Shown piece after piece: positions 16,370-25,121 of a stretch of 64,000 bases of DNA. This stretch comes from Marivita sp003149565 (GTDB lineage Bacteria; Pseudomonadota; Alphaproteobacteria; Rhodobacterales; Rhodobacteraceae), in the NCBI RefSeq assembly GCF_965216415.1, contig NZ_CBDCFU010000002.1, one strand, 5' to 3'. Position 1 is the stretch's first letter. Each line of letters begins with the position of its first letter. A program made the translations under genes and the position numbers. The notes beneath the pieces were generated by a model. That model was not told the DNA's origin. It did no database searches and worked only from the letters and a program-made list of their open reading frames with translations.

Positions 16370-17785
16370 CTAAAAATCCCGGTTCTCATAAGCCGACAGC
16401 GCACGCTTGCGGCCCTCGTCCGGCGCAACGATCGGCTCGGGATACGTATCCTGCGGCGACATCGCCCAGGAACGGGGGATCGCCGCGAAATAAGCCAGCG
16501 CATCGTCATGCGGCGCGCTGTACTCTTCCGCGATCCAGCGGCTGACATAGTCGCGATCCTTGTCAAATTTATCAAGCTGCGTGACCGGGTTGAACACACG
16601 GAAATAGGGCGTTGCATCCGGGCCGGAACCGGCGGACCATTGCCACCCCATCGCGTTCGACGCCGGATCCCAGTCGATCAGACAGTCCTCAAACCACTGC
16701 ATTCCGATTTTCCAATGGCACATCAAGTGCTTGGTCAGGTAACTCGCCACGATCATCCGACCCCGGTTGTGCATCCGGCCCGTGACATACATCTCACGCA
16801 GCGCCGCGTCGACAAAGCGAATGCCCGTCCGGCCCTGCTTCCACGCCTTGACTTCGGCCTTGCGCTCATCCTCGTTCCACGGGAAAGCGGCCCATTCCTC
16901 GCGCCAGTTGTCGGTCAGGATGCGCGGCGTGTGCCACATCAGGTGATAGGCAAACTCGCGCCAGACCAACTCTTTCAGAAAGGTCTCTGCCCCCGCCTTG
17001 CCATCTTGCATCGCCCGCTGTCCGGCGTGCCAACACTGCGCCGGACTGATCTCACCCAGCGCCAGGTTCTCGGACAGGTTGGATGTCCCATCAACGCCCG
17101 GCAAATCGCGCGTCCGGTCATAGTCTGCCACCTTGGACGCCACAAAGGCCCCAAGCCGGGATTGGGCCGCCTGCTCTCCAAGCTGCACAAAGGGGCGCAC
17201 AACATCGGCCCCGCGGTTCATCGCAGCACCAAGTGCCCAGTCTTTCAGCGCCTCACTCTCGGGCCAAACATCCGGTGCAGGCAAAGACGACGGCGCAGCC
17301 ATTGGTGCGTCAACCGACCGATCCTGCACCGATTTCCAGAACGGTGTGTAGACCTTGTAAAAATCGCCCTGCTTGGTCTCCACAGTCCACGGCTCGAACA
17401 TCAGATGTCCAGCAAAACTCTTGGCCTCGACACCCGACTCCTTCAGCGCCCCCTTTACATCGGTATCGCGCTCAACCGAATCCGGATCGTAGGCACGCTG
17501 CCAGTAGACCGCGCCAGCCCCAAGCTCTTGCGCCAACGCCGGAATGACCGCGCGCGCATCGCCTGAACGCAGGATCAACCGGCTGCCTTTGGCCTCCAAA
17601 GCCTCGGCAAAATGTCCAACCCCCAAGCCAAGCCGCCATTTAGGAGCAGCACCCAGCCCATCCACCAGATCGTCCCGCAGAAACACTGGAATGACCGGCC
17701 CGCCGCGCTCCACCGCGGCCGCCAACGCCGCATGATCGCTCAATCGCAGATCGCGCCGGATCCACACCAATGTCGGAGATGTCAT
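16370..17785 (-). CDS. phrB: Deoxyribodipyrimidine photolyase (DNA photolyase)
   Basis: The flavoprotein splits UV-induced pyrimidine dimers with light. The N-terminal antenna domain opens with TLVWIRRDLRLSDHAAL, and the C-terminal FAD/DNA-binding domain has WREFAYHLMWH, the TGIRFVDAALREMYVTGRMHNR region and MGWQWSAGSGPDATPYFR split across residues ~280-440. The length, about 471 aa, is normal. ATG 17785 is favoured by AGGGG seven bases upstream; a GTG at 17803, also with GGAGG close by, is possible. The 165 bp to cfa suggest a separate promoter for cfa. Confidence 0.94.
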   Translation of the reverse strand: MTSPTLVWIRRDLRLSDHAALAAAVERGGPVIPVFLRDDLVDGLGAAPKWRLGLGVGHFAEALEAKGSRLILRSGDARAVIPALAQELGAGAVYWQRAYDPDSVERDTDVKGALKESGVEAKSFAGHLMFEPWTVETKQGDFYKVYTPFWKSVQDRSVDAPMAAPSSLPAPDVWPESEALKDWALGAAMNRGADVVRPFVQLGEQAAQSRLGAFVASKVADYDRTRDLPGVDGTSNLSENLALGEISPAQCWHAGQRAMQDGKAGAETFLKELVWREFAYHLMWHTPRILTDNWREEWAAFPWNEDERKAEVKAWKQGRTGIRFVDAALREMYVTGRMHNRGRMIVASYLTKHLMCHWKIGMQWFEDCLIDWDPASNAMGWQWSAGSGPDATPYFRVFNPVTQLDKFDKDRDYVSRWIAEEYSAPHDDALAYFAAIPRSWAMSPQDTYPEPIVAPDEGRKRALSAYENRDF

Positions 17786-17860
17786 CATCCTGCCCCTTGC
17801 CACTTTGCCTCCGCGCGACCTAGCCGCGCCGCGTCAAAGGTCAAACGCCCCACAGACCTT

Positions 17861-17918
17861 CTCTGTTTCCAAAATACCTCGGGGGAGTCCGCCAAGGGCG
17901 GACGGGGGCAGAGCCCCC
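17861..17918 (-). repeat. 3' hairpin array of roseobacter type after the PLP enzyme gene
   Basis: On the minus strand, directly from the TAG of the upstream gene, lie the hairpin GGGGGC-TCT-GCCCCC (17918-17904), then GTCCGCC-CTT-GGCGGAC (17903-17887), then TCCCCCGAGGTATTTT. The same architecture, with different arms but the same TCT loop and a closely related tail, follows bcp at 57729-57830. It may act as terminator or mRNA 3' protector. Confidence 0.7.
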
Positions 17919-19117
17919 TAAAGCACCGCGTCCAATGCCTCGATGGCCTTCGAGACCTCTGCTTCTGTGGTGTAATGCACGAAACTCAACCTCAGCACGC
18001 CTTTGTCCATGTCCACACCCAACGCCTCGAGCGGCCGCACGGCGTAGAAATCGCCGCCGCCACACATCACCTCGTGCTGCGCCAATTCAGCGGCCACCTC
18101 TTCACCGGGACGGTTCAACGCCAGTGCCACGGTGGGCGCACGCACCGAAGCATCCGCGGGCCCGAGAAGCCGCACCGAATTGCGATCCTTCACCGCATCC
18201 AGCAGCGGCTGCAGCAAAGTCACTTCATGCGCGCGCATCAAATCATGCACCCCGCGCGCAGACACCCCATGATGCGCAGCAAGCGCCTCCATGTAATCCG
18301 CCATTCCGGCGCAGGCGGCGATCTGCGCATGATCCGGGCCCGCCGGCGTGAAGCGCTTGTAAAGCACATCTGCGTTGAAATAATGTCCCTGGTTCGGCAG
18401 CAACTGCCCCAACCCACGCCGCATCACCATGATACCCTGATGCGGCCCATAGGTCTTGTAGCTCGAAAACAGATAGATATCCGGCCCAAGATCCCCGACA
18501 TTGACGAAACCATGCGGCGCGTAGCTGACCCCATCTACGCAAACAAAGGCACCTGCTGCGTGACACAGCGCGGTGATCTCCAGCACTGGATTAATCTCAC
18601 CCACCACGTTCGAACAATGCGGGAAACAGACCAGCCGCACGTTTTCATCCAACAGCGCTTCAAGCGCATCGGTGTCCAGATGTCCGGTCTCCGGATCAAC
18701 CGTCCACTCCCGAACGTCGATGCCCTCATCCGCCAACCGCCGCCACGGCCCGGAATTGGCCTCGTGATCCTGGTTGGTCACGATGATGGCTTCGCCCGGT
18801 TGCAGAAACTGGCGGAATGCCTGCGCCAGCACATAAGTGTTTTGAGTGGTCGACGGACCGAAACTGACCTCGTCAGCCTCGACACCCAGAAGCGCGGCCA
18901 TGCGCTCTCGGGCCTCGTCCATTTCCGCGCCCCCCAACCGTGACGCCTCGTACGGGCCGTATGGCTGCACCTTGCGCTCTTTGTAGAACCGCGTCAGCCG
19001 GTCGATGACTTGCCTACACGTATAAGACCCGCCCGCGTTCTCAAAAAACGCCTGCCCCTCGAGCGACGGTTCGGAAAAGGCCGGGAACTGCGCCCGGACG
19101 AAATCTGGATCAAGCAT
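17918..19117 (-). CDS. Class V aminotransferase / cysteine desulfurase-like protein
   Basis: This 399-aa PLP enzyme of fold type I has PLP lysine K221 (SSYKTYG), aspartate D195 (CVDG) and stacking histidine H118 (NQDHEAN). The pattern matches the cysteine-desulfurase-like family of class V aminotransferases, although no obvious catalytic cysteine loop is seen, so sulfur transfer is not certain. ATG 19117 follows GGGAGA; the longer frame to 19213 has no support. It stands alone, between the BCCT terminator (19180-19211) and its own 3' hairpins. The substrate is unknown. Confidence 0.85.
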   Translation of the reverse strand: MLDPDFVRAQFPAFSEPSLEGQAFFENAGGSYTCRQVIDRLTRFYKERKVQPYGPYEASRLGGAEMDEARERMAALLGVEADEVSFGPSTTQNTYVLAQAFRQFLQPGEAIIVTNQDHEANSGPWRRLADEGIDVREWTVDPETGHLDTDALEALLDENVRLVCFPHCSNVVGEINPVLEITALCHAAGAFVCVDGVSYAPHGFVNVGDLGPDIYLFSSYKTYGPHQGIMVMRRGLGQLLPNQGHYFNADVLYKRFTPAGPDHAQIAACAGMADYMEALAAHHGVSARGVHDLMRAHEVTLLQPLLDAVKDRNSVRLLGPADASVRAPTVALALNRPGEEVAAELAQHEVMCGGGDFYAVRPLEALGVDMDKGVLRLSFVHYTTEAEVSKAIEALDAVL

Positions 19118-19179
19118 GTGGGTCTCCCTAAAGCGGCATATCAACCGCGACAAACCGACAGCGTCAAGGCCACCCACGA

Positions 19180-19211
19180 GAAAGGCCCCGGACGGGTATC
19201 CGGGGCCTTTC
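19180..19211 (-). terminator. Strong 13-bp hairpin downstream of the BCCT gene
   Basis: GAAAGGCCCCGGA (19180-19192) and TCCGGGGCCTTTC (19199-19211) pair perfectly around a six-base loop. The hairpin lies 19 bases after the BCCT stop. The T-run on the minus strand is short, so termination may be partial. Confidence 0.75.
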
Positions 19212-19230
19212 AAAGTCAGTGCCGATCAGC

Positions 19231-20886
19231 TCAGGTGATCGCGCGTTCGGACGCAAGCCCTTTCCAGATCGCCACGCACATGAGCAGCAGCACGATCGTG
19301 AACGGCAGACCGGTCGAGATCACCATCGCCTGCAGCGATACGAGACCGCCACCAATCAACAGCGCGATCGCCACCATACCTTCGAAGGTGCACCAGAACA
19401 CACGCTGCGGAACCGGGGCATCGACCTTGCCACCGGCGGTGATCGTATCGATCACGAGGCTGCCCGAGTCCGACGAGGTGACGAAGAACACGATCACCAG
19501 AACAATCCCGATCGTCGACGTGATCGAGGCCAGCGGCAAGCCATCCAACATCGCGAAGAGCGACAGTTCCGGGACATAGGCGTCGATCACATTTGCCTTG
19601 ACCGCGCTATCGCCAAGGTTGGTGATCATGTCGTTGATCGCGGTACCGCCGAAGACAGCCATCCAGAAGACGCAGACCAGCGACGGGATGATCAGAACGC
19701 AGGTGATGAACTCCCGCACGGTGCGGCCGCGGCTGACCCGGGCGATGAACATACCGACAAAGGGTGACCAGCTGATCCACCACGCCCAGTAGAACGCGGT
19801 CCAGCCTTCCCGGTAGCCGTCATCCTCACGCCCGAACGGATTGGACAGCGGCACAACCTCCTGTGCGTAGGCCACAAGCGTGTTGCCGAAATCGGTAAAG
19901 ATGCCGACGGCCCCCGCTGTGAACAACACGAAGAACAAGAGCAACATTGCCAAGACCATGTTGATCTCGGACAGAACCTTCACCCCGCCATCAAGGCCCC
20001 GGACAACCGAAATCAGGGCAAAAATGGTGATCAGGATGATCAGGACAACTTGAACCGTGACGTTGCTTGGAATGCCATAAACATATTCCAGACCGGCATT
20101 CGCTTGTTGCGCACCCAGACCCAGCGAGGTCGCAAGGCCAAACAAGGTCGCGAAAACGGCAACGATGTCGATGATGTGGCCCCACCAACCCCATACACGG
20201 TCGCCCAGGATCGGATAGAAAGCCGACCGGATAGAAAGCGGCAAGCCCTTGTTATAGCTGAACAGCGCCAGCGCGAGTGCGACAACCGCATAGATCGCCC
20301 AGGGGTGCAGCGCCCAATGGTAGGAGGTCGCGGCGAGCGCCATGCGCTTGGCCTCAACAACATTCGCCTCGATCAGCGTACCATCCTCTGCGAACGGCCG
20401 GACAGTCCCCAAGGGTTCGTCGCCCCACGGCGTGCCGAAGTAATAGGCTGGCTCAAGAACGCCAAAAAACATCAAACCAATGCCCATGCCGGCTGCAAAA
20501 AGCATCGCAAACCAGCCGGGATAGCCGTAATCCGGCGTCGCATCAGCACCACCCAGCCGGATCGAGCCAAACGGGGACACGATCAGAACAAGGCAGAAGA
20601 TGACGAAGATATTCGCCGACATTAGGAAAAACCAGTCAAAGGTCGACGTCAGTGTCGGCCGCAGCCAGCCGAAGAAATCAGCCGCCTGTGTCGGGGCCAC
20701 CAGCGCGTAAAGCACGAAGACCACGACTGTCAGTCCCGAGATCATGAAGACCGGGTTGTGGATATCGAGCCCGAAAGGACCGATATTGGTTTCGATATTA
20801 TCCTGACCGATCTCGTAGTCGGTCTCAATGATATCCGAGGCGCCCTCCGGCGCCGGGATACCTTCATTTACTGATTCATCGGCCAT
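19231..20886 (-). CDS. BCCT-family betaine/choline/carnitine-type transporter
   Basis: This 551-aa inner-membrane carrier has about 12 helices after a ~50-residue acidic cytoplasmic N-terminus. Family motifs are clear: GMGIGLMFFGVLEPAYYF and WTAFYWAWWISWSPFVGMFIARVSRG. BCCT proteins import trimethylammonium compounds or dimethylsulfonium analogues such as DMSP with Na+ or H+. ATG 20886 follows GGAGGGAAGG. A universal stress protein gene lies 51 bp upstream on the same strand, and acuI-dmdA lie beyond it, so DMSP or betaine is a sensible substrate guess, not shown by sequence. Confidence 0.95.
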   Translation of the reverse strand: MADESVNEGIPAPEGASDIIETDYEIGQDNIETNIGPFGLDIHNPVFMISGLTVVVFVLYALVAPTQAADFFGWLRPTLTSTFDWFFLMSANIFVIFCLVLIVSPFGSIRLGGADATPDYGYPGWFAMLFAAGMGIGLMFFGVLEPAYYFGTPWGDEPLGTVRPFAEDGTLIEANVVEAKRMALAATSYHWALHPWAIYAVVALALALFSYNKGLPLSIRSAFYPILGDRVWGWWGHIIDIVAVFATLFGLATSLGLGAQQANAGLEYVYGIPSNVTVQVVLIILITIFALISVVRGLDGGVKVLSEINMVLAMLLLFFVLFTAGAVGIFTDFGNTLVAYAQEVVPLSNPFGREDDGYREGWTAFYWAWWISWSPFVGMFIARVSRGRTVREFITCVLIIPSLVCVFWMAVFGGTAINDMITNLGDSAVKANVIDAYVPELSLFAMLDGLPLASITSTIGIVLVIVFFVTSSDSGSLVIDTITAGGKVDAPVPQRVFWCTFEGMVAIALLIGGGLVSLQAMVISTGLPFTIVLLLMCVAIWKGLASERAIT

Positions 20887-20937
20887 GTGGCCTTCCCTCC
20901 TGTTATTCTTTTTGCCGTTCCGTGCGGTCTGCACGGA

Positions 20938-21354
20938 TTAGTCGCGCACCAACATGACCGAGGCCTCGGCATGCTGGGCCAGATAGGGCCCATGGCCTTC
21001 GAAGAGGTAATCCGTCAGACCCGGCTTGTGGCTTTGCATCACCACGAGGTCTGCACCCGTCTCGCGAACCGCCTTTAGCAAGTCTTTGTCCATTTCGGCC
21101 GCTGGATCGTGGCTTTCGATCACGTGTGACGTGACCGAGACACCGTATTGTTCGGATTGTTCCTTTGCGAAATCAGCCAGCTTCCCTTTGAATTCAGCCG
21201 GCGTGTGAGCGATCGCGCCCGGTGTCTGTGCCGTAACACCGACGTAAACGATCTCCGCACCATGCTGCCCCGCCAGATCCGCGGCGCATTTAAGCGCACG
21301 ATCAAGCGACTCCGCATGGGCAAGATCGACCGGAACCATGATTCGATTGAACAC
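20938..21354 (-). CDS. Universal stress protein (UspA family)
   Basis: The 138-aa protein begins VFNRIMVPVDLAHAES, the first strand and loop of the Usp fold, and ends with the HAEASVMLVRD C-terminal strand. I place the start at GTG 21354, which has AGGAGGG six bases upstream; the longer frame to 21411 has none. It is co-oriented with the BCCT gene 51 bp downstream. Usp proteins can tune transporters (TeaD with TeaABC is the known example), so a regulatory link to the carrier is plausible. Confidence 0.9.
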   Translation of the reverse strand: MFNRIMVPVDLAHAESLDRALKCAADLAGQHGAEIVYVGVTAQTPGAIAHTPAEFKGKLADFAKEQSEQYGVSVTSHVIESHDPAAEMDKDLLKAVRETGADLVVMQSHKPGLTDYLFEGHGPYLAQHAEASVMLVRD

Positions 21355-21502
21355 TCTTGTCCCTCCTGCTTGTATCGCCAGCGCGCCTCGGCGCACCGGT
21401 CTCTGCTGCACGCGGTGACAGGCGTCCCCCGTCTTATCTTTATGCCGCGTGACACTTTGTCGATGCGCAGAAATCCGCCCGACACGCCGAGCCTAAACGG
21501 AA

Positions 21503-21532
21503 CCGCCGCCTCAATGCAAATTGAAGCGGCGG
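21503..21532. promoter_or_regulatory. Imperfect 13-bp inverted repeat upstream of usp-BCCT
   Basis: CCGCCGC-C-TCAAT (21503-21515) pairs with ATTGA-A-GCGGCGG (21520-21532) with one mismatch and a four-base loop. It lies about 150 bp upstream of the usp start in the acuI-usp spacer (21355-21647). It may be a leader structure, a regulatory site or the end of the acuI message. Confidence 0.4.
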
Positions 21533-21647
21533 ATCATGTCGTTTTTTGACATCCCGCCGGATCAAAACGCCTTGAGAAAAACGGCGATTCCGACGGTTTT
21601 TTTCTAGAAACGTCTTTTATCGGCGCTCTGGCCTCAGCAGGAGGCGG

Positions 21648-22637
21648 TCAGCTGCCCGCGACATCGACCACGACGCGTCCCTTGACCTGACCCTTTAGGA
21701 TATCCGCCCCAAGCTCCGGCAGATCACCCAATGTCGCCGGCGTCACCATCGCTTCGAGCTTGTCCATCGGCAGGTCTTTGGCAATCCGCTGCCACGCCCG
21801 CACGCGATTTTCATAGGGCTGCATCACGCTGTCGATCCCCAGCAGGTTCACCCCCCGCAGCAGGAACGGGATCACCGTCGCCGGAAGGTTAGCACCGCCA
21901 GCCAGACCAACCGCAGCCACCGACGCGCCATACTCCATCTGCCCGAGCACACGGGCCAGCATCGCGCCGCCTACGGCATCGACGCACCCGCCCCATGTCT
22001 CGGACTCCAGTGGTCGCTTCACGGTCTCGTTGATCTCTTCACGCGCCACGATCTGCGTTGCGCCCAGCGATTCAAGATAGTCCGCCTGCTCAGGTCGCCC
22101 GGTGACCGCTGCCACCTTGTGTCCCAGATTGGCCAGGATCGCTGTTGCCACCGACCCGACACCGCCAGCAGCACCCGTGACCAGAACCGGCCCCGGCTTG
22201 ATGCCGTGATCTTCCAGCGCCATCACCGCCAGCATCGCGGTAAAGCCCGCCGTGCCCACGGCCATCGCCTGACGCGTGTCCAAGCCTTCAGGCAGCGGCA
22301 CCAGCCAATCGGCCTTCACCCGCGCCTTTTGGGAATACCCACCCCAATGCGCCTCGCCGACCCGCCAGCCGGTCAGAACCACCTTGTCACCCGGCTTGTA
22401 GCGGTCGTCGTCCGACGCCTCGACCGTCCCGGCAAAGTCGATCCCCGGCACATGCGGATACTTCCGCACAAGCCCGCCTCCCGGCCCGATGCACAGCCCG
22501 TCCTTGTAGTTCACCGTCGAATACTCGACCGACACCGTCACCTCGGCCTGCGGCAGATCATCCAACCCGATCTCTTCCACCGCCGCCGCTGTCTTGCCGC
22601 TCTCTTCGTCCTTGCGAACCATCAATGCCTTGAACAT
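21648..22637 (-). CDS. acuI: Acrylyl-CoA reductase AcuI (MDR family)
   Basis: AcuI reduces toxic acrylyl-CoA to propionyl-CoA with NADPH during DMSP breakdown. The 329-aa sequence is a zinc-free medium-chain reductase: the N-terminal GroES-like half with STVNYKDGL, the nucleotide loop VTGAAGGVGSVA near residues 150-161, and the VDVAG C-terminus. ATG 22637 follows AAAGGAG. It lies 76 bp downstream of dmdA on the same strand, the arrangement known in Ruegeria pomeroyi, where the two are co-transcribed. The family match and the context agree. Confidence 0.94.
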   Translation of the reverse strand: MFKALMVRKDEESGKTAAAVEEIGLDDLPQAEVTVSVEYSTVNYKDGLCIGPGGGLVRKYPHVPGIDFAGTVEASDDDRYKPGDKVVLTGWRVGEAHWGGYSQKARVKADWLVPLPEGLDTRQAMAVGTAGFTAMLAVMALEDHGIKPGPVLVTGAAGGVGSVATAILANLGHKVAAVTGRPEQADYLESLGATQIVAREEINETVKRPLESETWGGCVDAVGGAMLARVLGQMEYGASVAAVGLAGGANLPATVIPFLLRGVNLLGIDSVMQPYENRVRAWQRIAKDLPMDKLEAMVTPATLGDLPELGADILKGQVKGRVVVDVAGS

Positions 22638-22713
22638 GCCGTGCTCCTTTTCATTTTCCAATAAACTCCGGGGTATGAGAGGCTGGCGCCTCACTCCCCA
22701 CTTCTCAACGCGC

Positions 22714-23817
22714 TCAGACCCAGAAGGTCTCCCAAACCTGCGCCGCGCGCACTTCGTTCGGCAGCACCACGTCCAGATCGGTGCCCTCGTCCCAATGGGT
22801 CATGCGCACCATACCGATGGCCACATTGGTGCCAAAATCGGGAGACCACACCGCACTGGTCACCTGCCCCACTTGTTTGTCGCCTGCCATTATCGGCCAA
22901 GGGCGGTCACAGATCGGCACGCGGTCGCCGTGGATCTCGATCGCCCGGATCTGCCGGATCGGCCCTTCCTTCGCCACCCGCAGCAAGGCATCGCGCCCAA
23001 CGCAGCCAATCGCCGTCTGGGTGTTACAGAACTTGCCCAGCCCACATTCATGCGGCGTGTTGTCGTCCGTCATGTCATTGCCATAGCTGAGCAACCCGCC
23101 CTCGATCCGCTCGATCAGATTGGGGCAGCCCGCATGAACATCCAAATCCTTGCCCGCCTCCATCAGCGCATTCCAAAGCGGCATGCCCAGATCGCTGCCT
23201 TCGACATAGATCTCGAATCCGCCTTGCCGCGAATAGCCCGAGCGCGCTACCGCCAGCGACCTGCCCTGGAAATCAAGCATCTTGTAGCGGAAGAACCGGA
23301 TGTCCCGCACCTGATCGCCAAACACCCGCGCCATCAGGTCGTCCGCCTTCGGCCCCTGCACAGCGAGCGGCGACACGTCCGGTTCATCCACCAGAACATC
23401 CAGCCGGAAGCCGTAGGCCAATCCCTTGACCCAGTAGAGCAGATCGCTGTCGGCAATCGAAATCCACCAGCGATCCTCGGCCAGCTTCACCGCCACCGGA
23501 TCATTCAGCATGCCGCCCGTCTCGTCGACGATGGGCACATAGTAGCACTGCCCCGGCAGCATCGACCGCAGATCGCGCGGCGTGAGCATCTGCATCAACC
23601 TCCCGGCATCCGGACCACGCAATTCCACCTGCCGCTCGCAGGCCACGTCCCAGACCTGCACCGCTTCTTTCAGATGCCGATAGTCTTCTTCCACCGACCG
23701 GAATACCGTCGGCAGAAGCATCCGGTTATAGACCGTATACGCCTTGACCCCGGCGGCCTCATTGCCATCCGAAAACGGGGTCCGGCGGACCCGCCGGGAC
23801 GGAGAAATCATAGCCAT
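22714..23817 (-). CDS. dmdA: DMSP demethylase DmdA
   Basis: DmdA moves a methyl group from dimethylsulfoniopropionate to tetrahydrofolate, giving methylmercaptopropionate. The 367-aa sequence is a GcvT-like protein that closely resembles roseobacter DmdA, with the N-terminal block ISPSRRVRRTPFS, GQCYYVPIVDETGGMLND, SGYSRQGGFEIYVEG and ECGLGKFC. ATG 23817 has GAGG seven bases upstream; a GTG at 23823 is less likely. acuI follows directly. GcvT relatives such as dimethylglycine demethylases are alternatives, but this set of blocks argues for true DmdA. Confidence 0.93.
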   Translation of the reverse strand: MAMISPSRRVRRTPFSDGNEAAGVKAYTVYNRMLLPTVFRSVEEDYRHLKEAVQVWDVACERQVELRGPDAGRLMQMLTPRDLRSMLPGQCYYVPIVDETGGMLNDPVAVKLAEDRWWISIADSDLLYWVKGLAYGFRLDVLVDEPDVSPLAVQGPKADDLMARVFGDQVRDIRFFRYKMLDFQGRSLAVARSGYSRQGGFEIYVEGSDLGMPLWNALMEAGKDLDVHAGCPNLIERIEGGLLSYGNDMTDDNTPHECGLGKFCNTQTAIGCVGRDALLRVAKEGPIRQIRAIEIHGDRVPICDRPWPIMAGDKQVGQVTSAVWSPDFGTNVAIGMVRMTHWDEGTDLDVVLPNEVRAAQVWETFWV

Positions 23818-23897
23818 GCGCACACCTCATGCACAGAACTCGGGATGGTGGGCGGGGCGACGCGCAGCGCGCGAGCGCCGTCCAGCAGACCGAAAGG

Positions 23898-24407
23898 TTA
23901 CAACCACGGCCCGTCTTCGGGCATAAACAGGATATCGGTCACGGGCGCCTTGGCCCCCGCGTCAGTCAGCATCGCGTGGATTTGTCCACGGTGATGGGTC
24001 TGGTGATTGAAAAGATGCATCACACACAGATCGAACGGATTGGAAAAATCGCGGTCTGCCATCACGGAATGCCAGTTCACATCGCCTTTCAGATCAACCG
24101 CATGCAGATGCTCCGCCCAATGCAACAGACGCGCATCCGTCTTGAAACGCTCACCCGCCCATACGGCCGGGGTTGGTGTCAGGGTCAGGTGATCCCCGTC
24201 CGGAGCCTCTCCCACACCCAGCCGGGCCATCCACATCCGATCCGCCCAGAGAATGTGGTTCGCCGTTCTGAAGATCGAGCCGAAAAACGCCTTGCGCTCC
24301 TTGCGCAGTTCAGCTTCGGACAGAGTATCGAAGGCCGTCCGAAGCTGTTTGTTCTGCCACGCATTATATCGCGCCATCGTCACGCAGTAATCGCGCGTCA
24401 CCAACAT
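23898..24407 (-). CDS. DinB-like four-helix metal-binding protein
   Basis: The 169-aa protein has the DinB/YfiT-like layout with metal-ligand histidines: H51 in TANHILWADRMW and the C-terminal HLFNHQTHHRGQIHAML pair. Such proteins are often thiol-dependent transferases or S-transferases of low-molecular-weight thiol metabolism. It is encoded two bases after the DUF1326 stop and 80 bp before dmdA on the same strand, so it is probably in one transcript with DUF2182-DUF1326. The substrate is unknown. Confidence 0.88.
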   Translation of the reverse strand: MLVTRDYCVTMARYNAWQNKQLRTAFDTLSEAELRKERKAFFGSIFRTANHILWADRMWMARLGVGEAPDGDHLTLTPTPAVWAGERFKTDARLLHWAEHLHAVDLKGDVNWHSVMADRDFSNPFDLCVMHLFNHQTHHRGQIHAMLTDAGAKAPVTDILFMPEDGPWL

Positions 24408-24409
24408 CG

Positions 24410-25120
24410 TTAGGTGCGTCCCGGACCCGTCCAGTGGACAGGAATGATGTCACCAGATTTTCCTTCGAAATCCCAAACACGCCCATAGTCGCGTACTTTC
24501 GATTTCAATCCGATCGCCGGGTAAATTGTTGGTCCCATCCAGTATTGCGTATTCTGCATCGATACAGGCGTGTTCGGGTCCTTTCCCGGGATCATTTCAA
24601 TCTCGCCCTGAATCTTGCGCCCGACCACGATTTTCCGGCGGCGGCCGTCTTTTTCGATGATCACCTTCTCGCGTTCCGCACCAAGAATTTCAGATACTAG
24701 AAAATTAAAAACACCGGTATTGCCGCCCGCAGCGCCAGAAAGGATCTGCAGCAACCCGTTATAGGCTTTGCCGCTGGCCTTATCGTCAATGTATGCCGCA
24801 ACCTTCCAATTGCCCTCTGCCATGCGTCCCGGAATATCAATGAGCAAGGCCACATTCAGACCGGACAGGCTCTCTCCCTCAAAATGCCCTTCGTCGATCT
24901 GCATGGCAAACCAAGTCTGGCAATAGCCGTAGGTGGGTGGATGCTGTCCTAGAGAAATCCCACACGGACACACAACCTCACACGAGCAGTTCATAAAAAG
25001 CTCGCCCTTGATCTCCCATTCGGTCGGCGTCATGCGGCGCCGCTTGGGGTTCTCCATCCGCTGGTCGATCCTCTGGCTGACCGGCAACCGGTCCGCATCG
25101 GGGCGTTTCTTGAGCGCCAT
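24410..25120 (-). CDS. DUF1326 cysteine-rich protein
   Basis: This 236-aa soluble protein carries the family's cysteine cluster C45-x-C47-x3-C51-x-C53 (NCSCEVVCPC), which could bind metal or form a thiol centre, followed by a beta-rich domain. ATG 25120 follows GGGAGGATAAG; its start is adjacent to the DUF2182 stop (25122). DUF1326 and DUF2182 genes are often neighbours, and neither has an assigned function. Basic N-terminal 35 residues precede the conserved domain. Confidence 0.88.
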   Translation of the reverse strand: MALKKRPDADRLPVSQRIDQRMENPKRRRMTPTEWEIKGELFMNCSCEVVCPCGISLGQHPPTYGYCQTWFAMQIDEGHFEGESLSGLNVALLIDIPGRMAEGNWKVAAYIDDKASGKAYNGLLQILSGAAGGNTGVFNFLVSEILGAEREKVIIEKDGRRRKIVVGRKIQGEIEMIPGKDPNTPVSMQNTQYWMGPTIYPAIGLKSKVRDYGRVWDFEGKSGDIIPVHWTGPGRT

Positions 25121-25121
25121 C

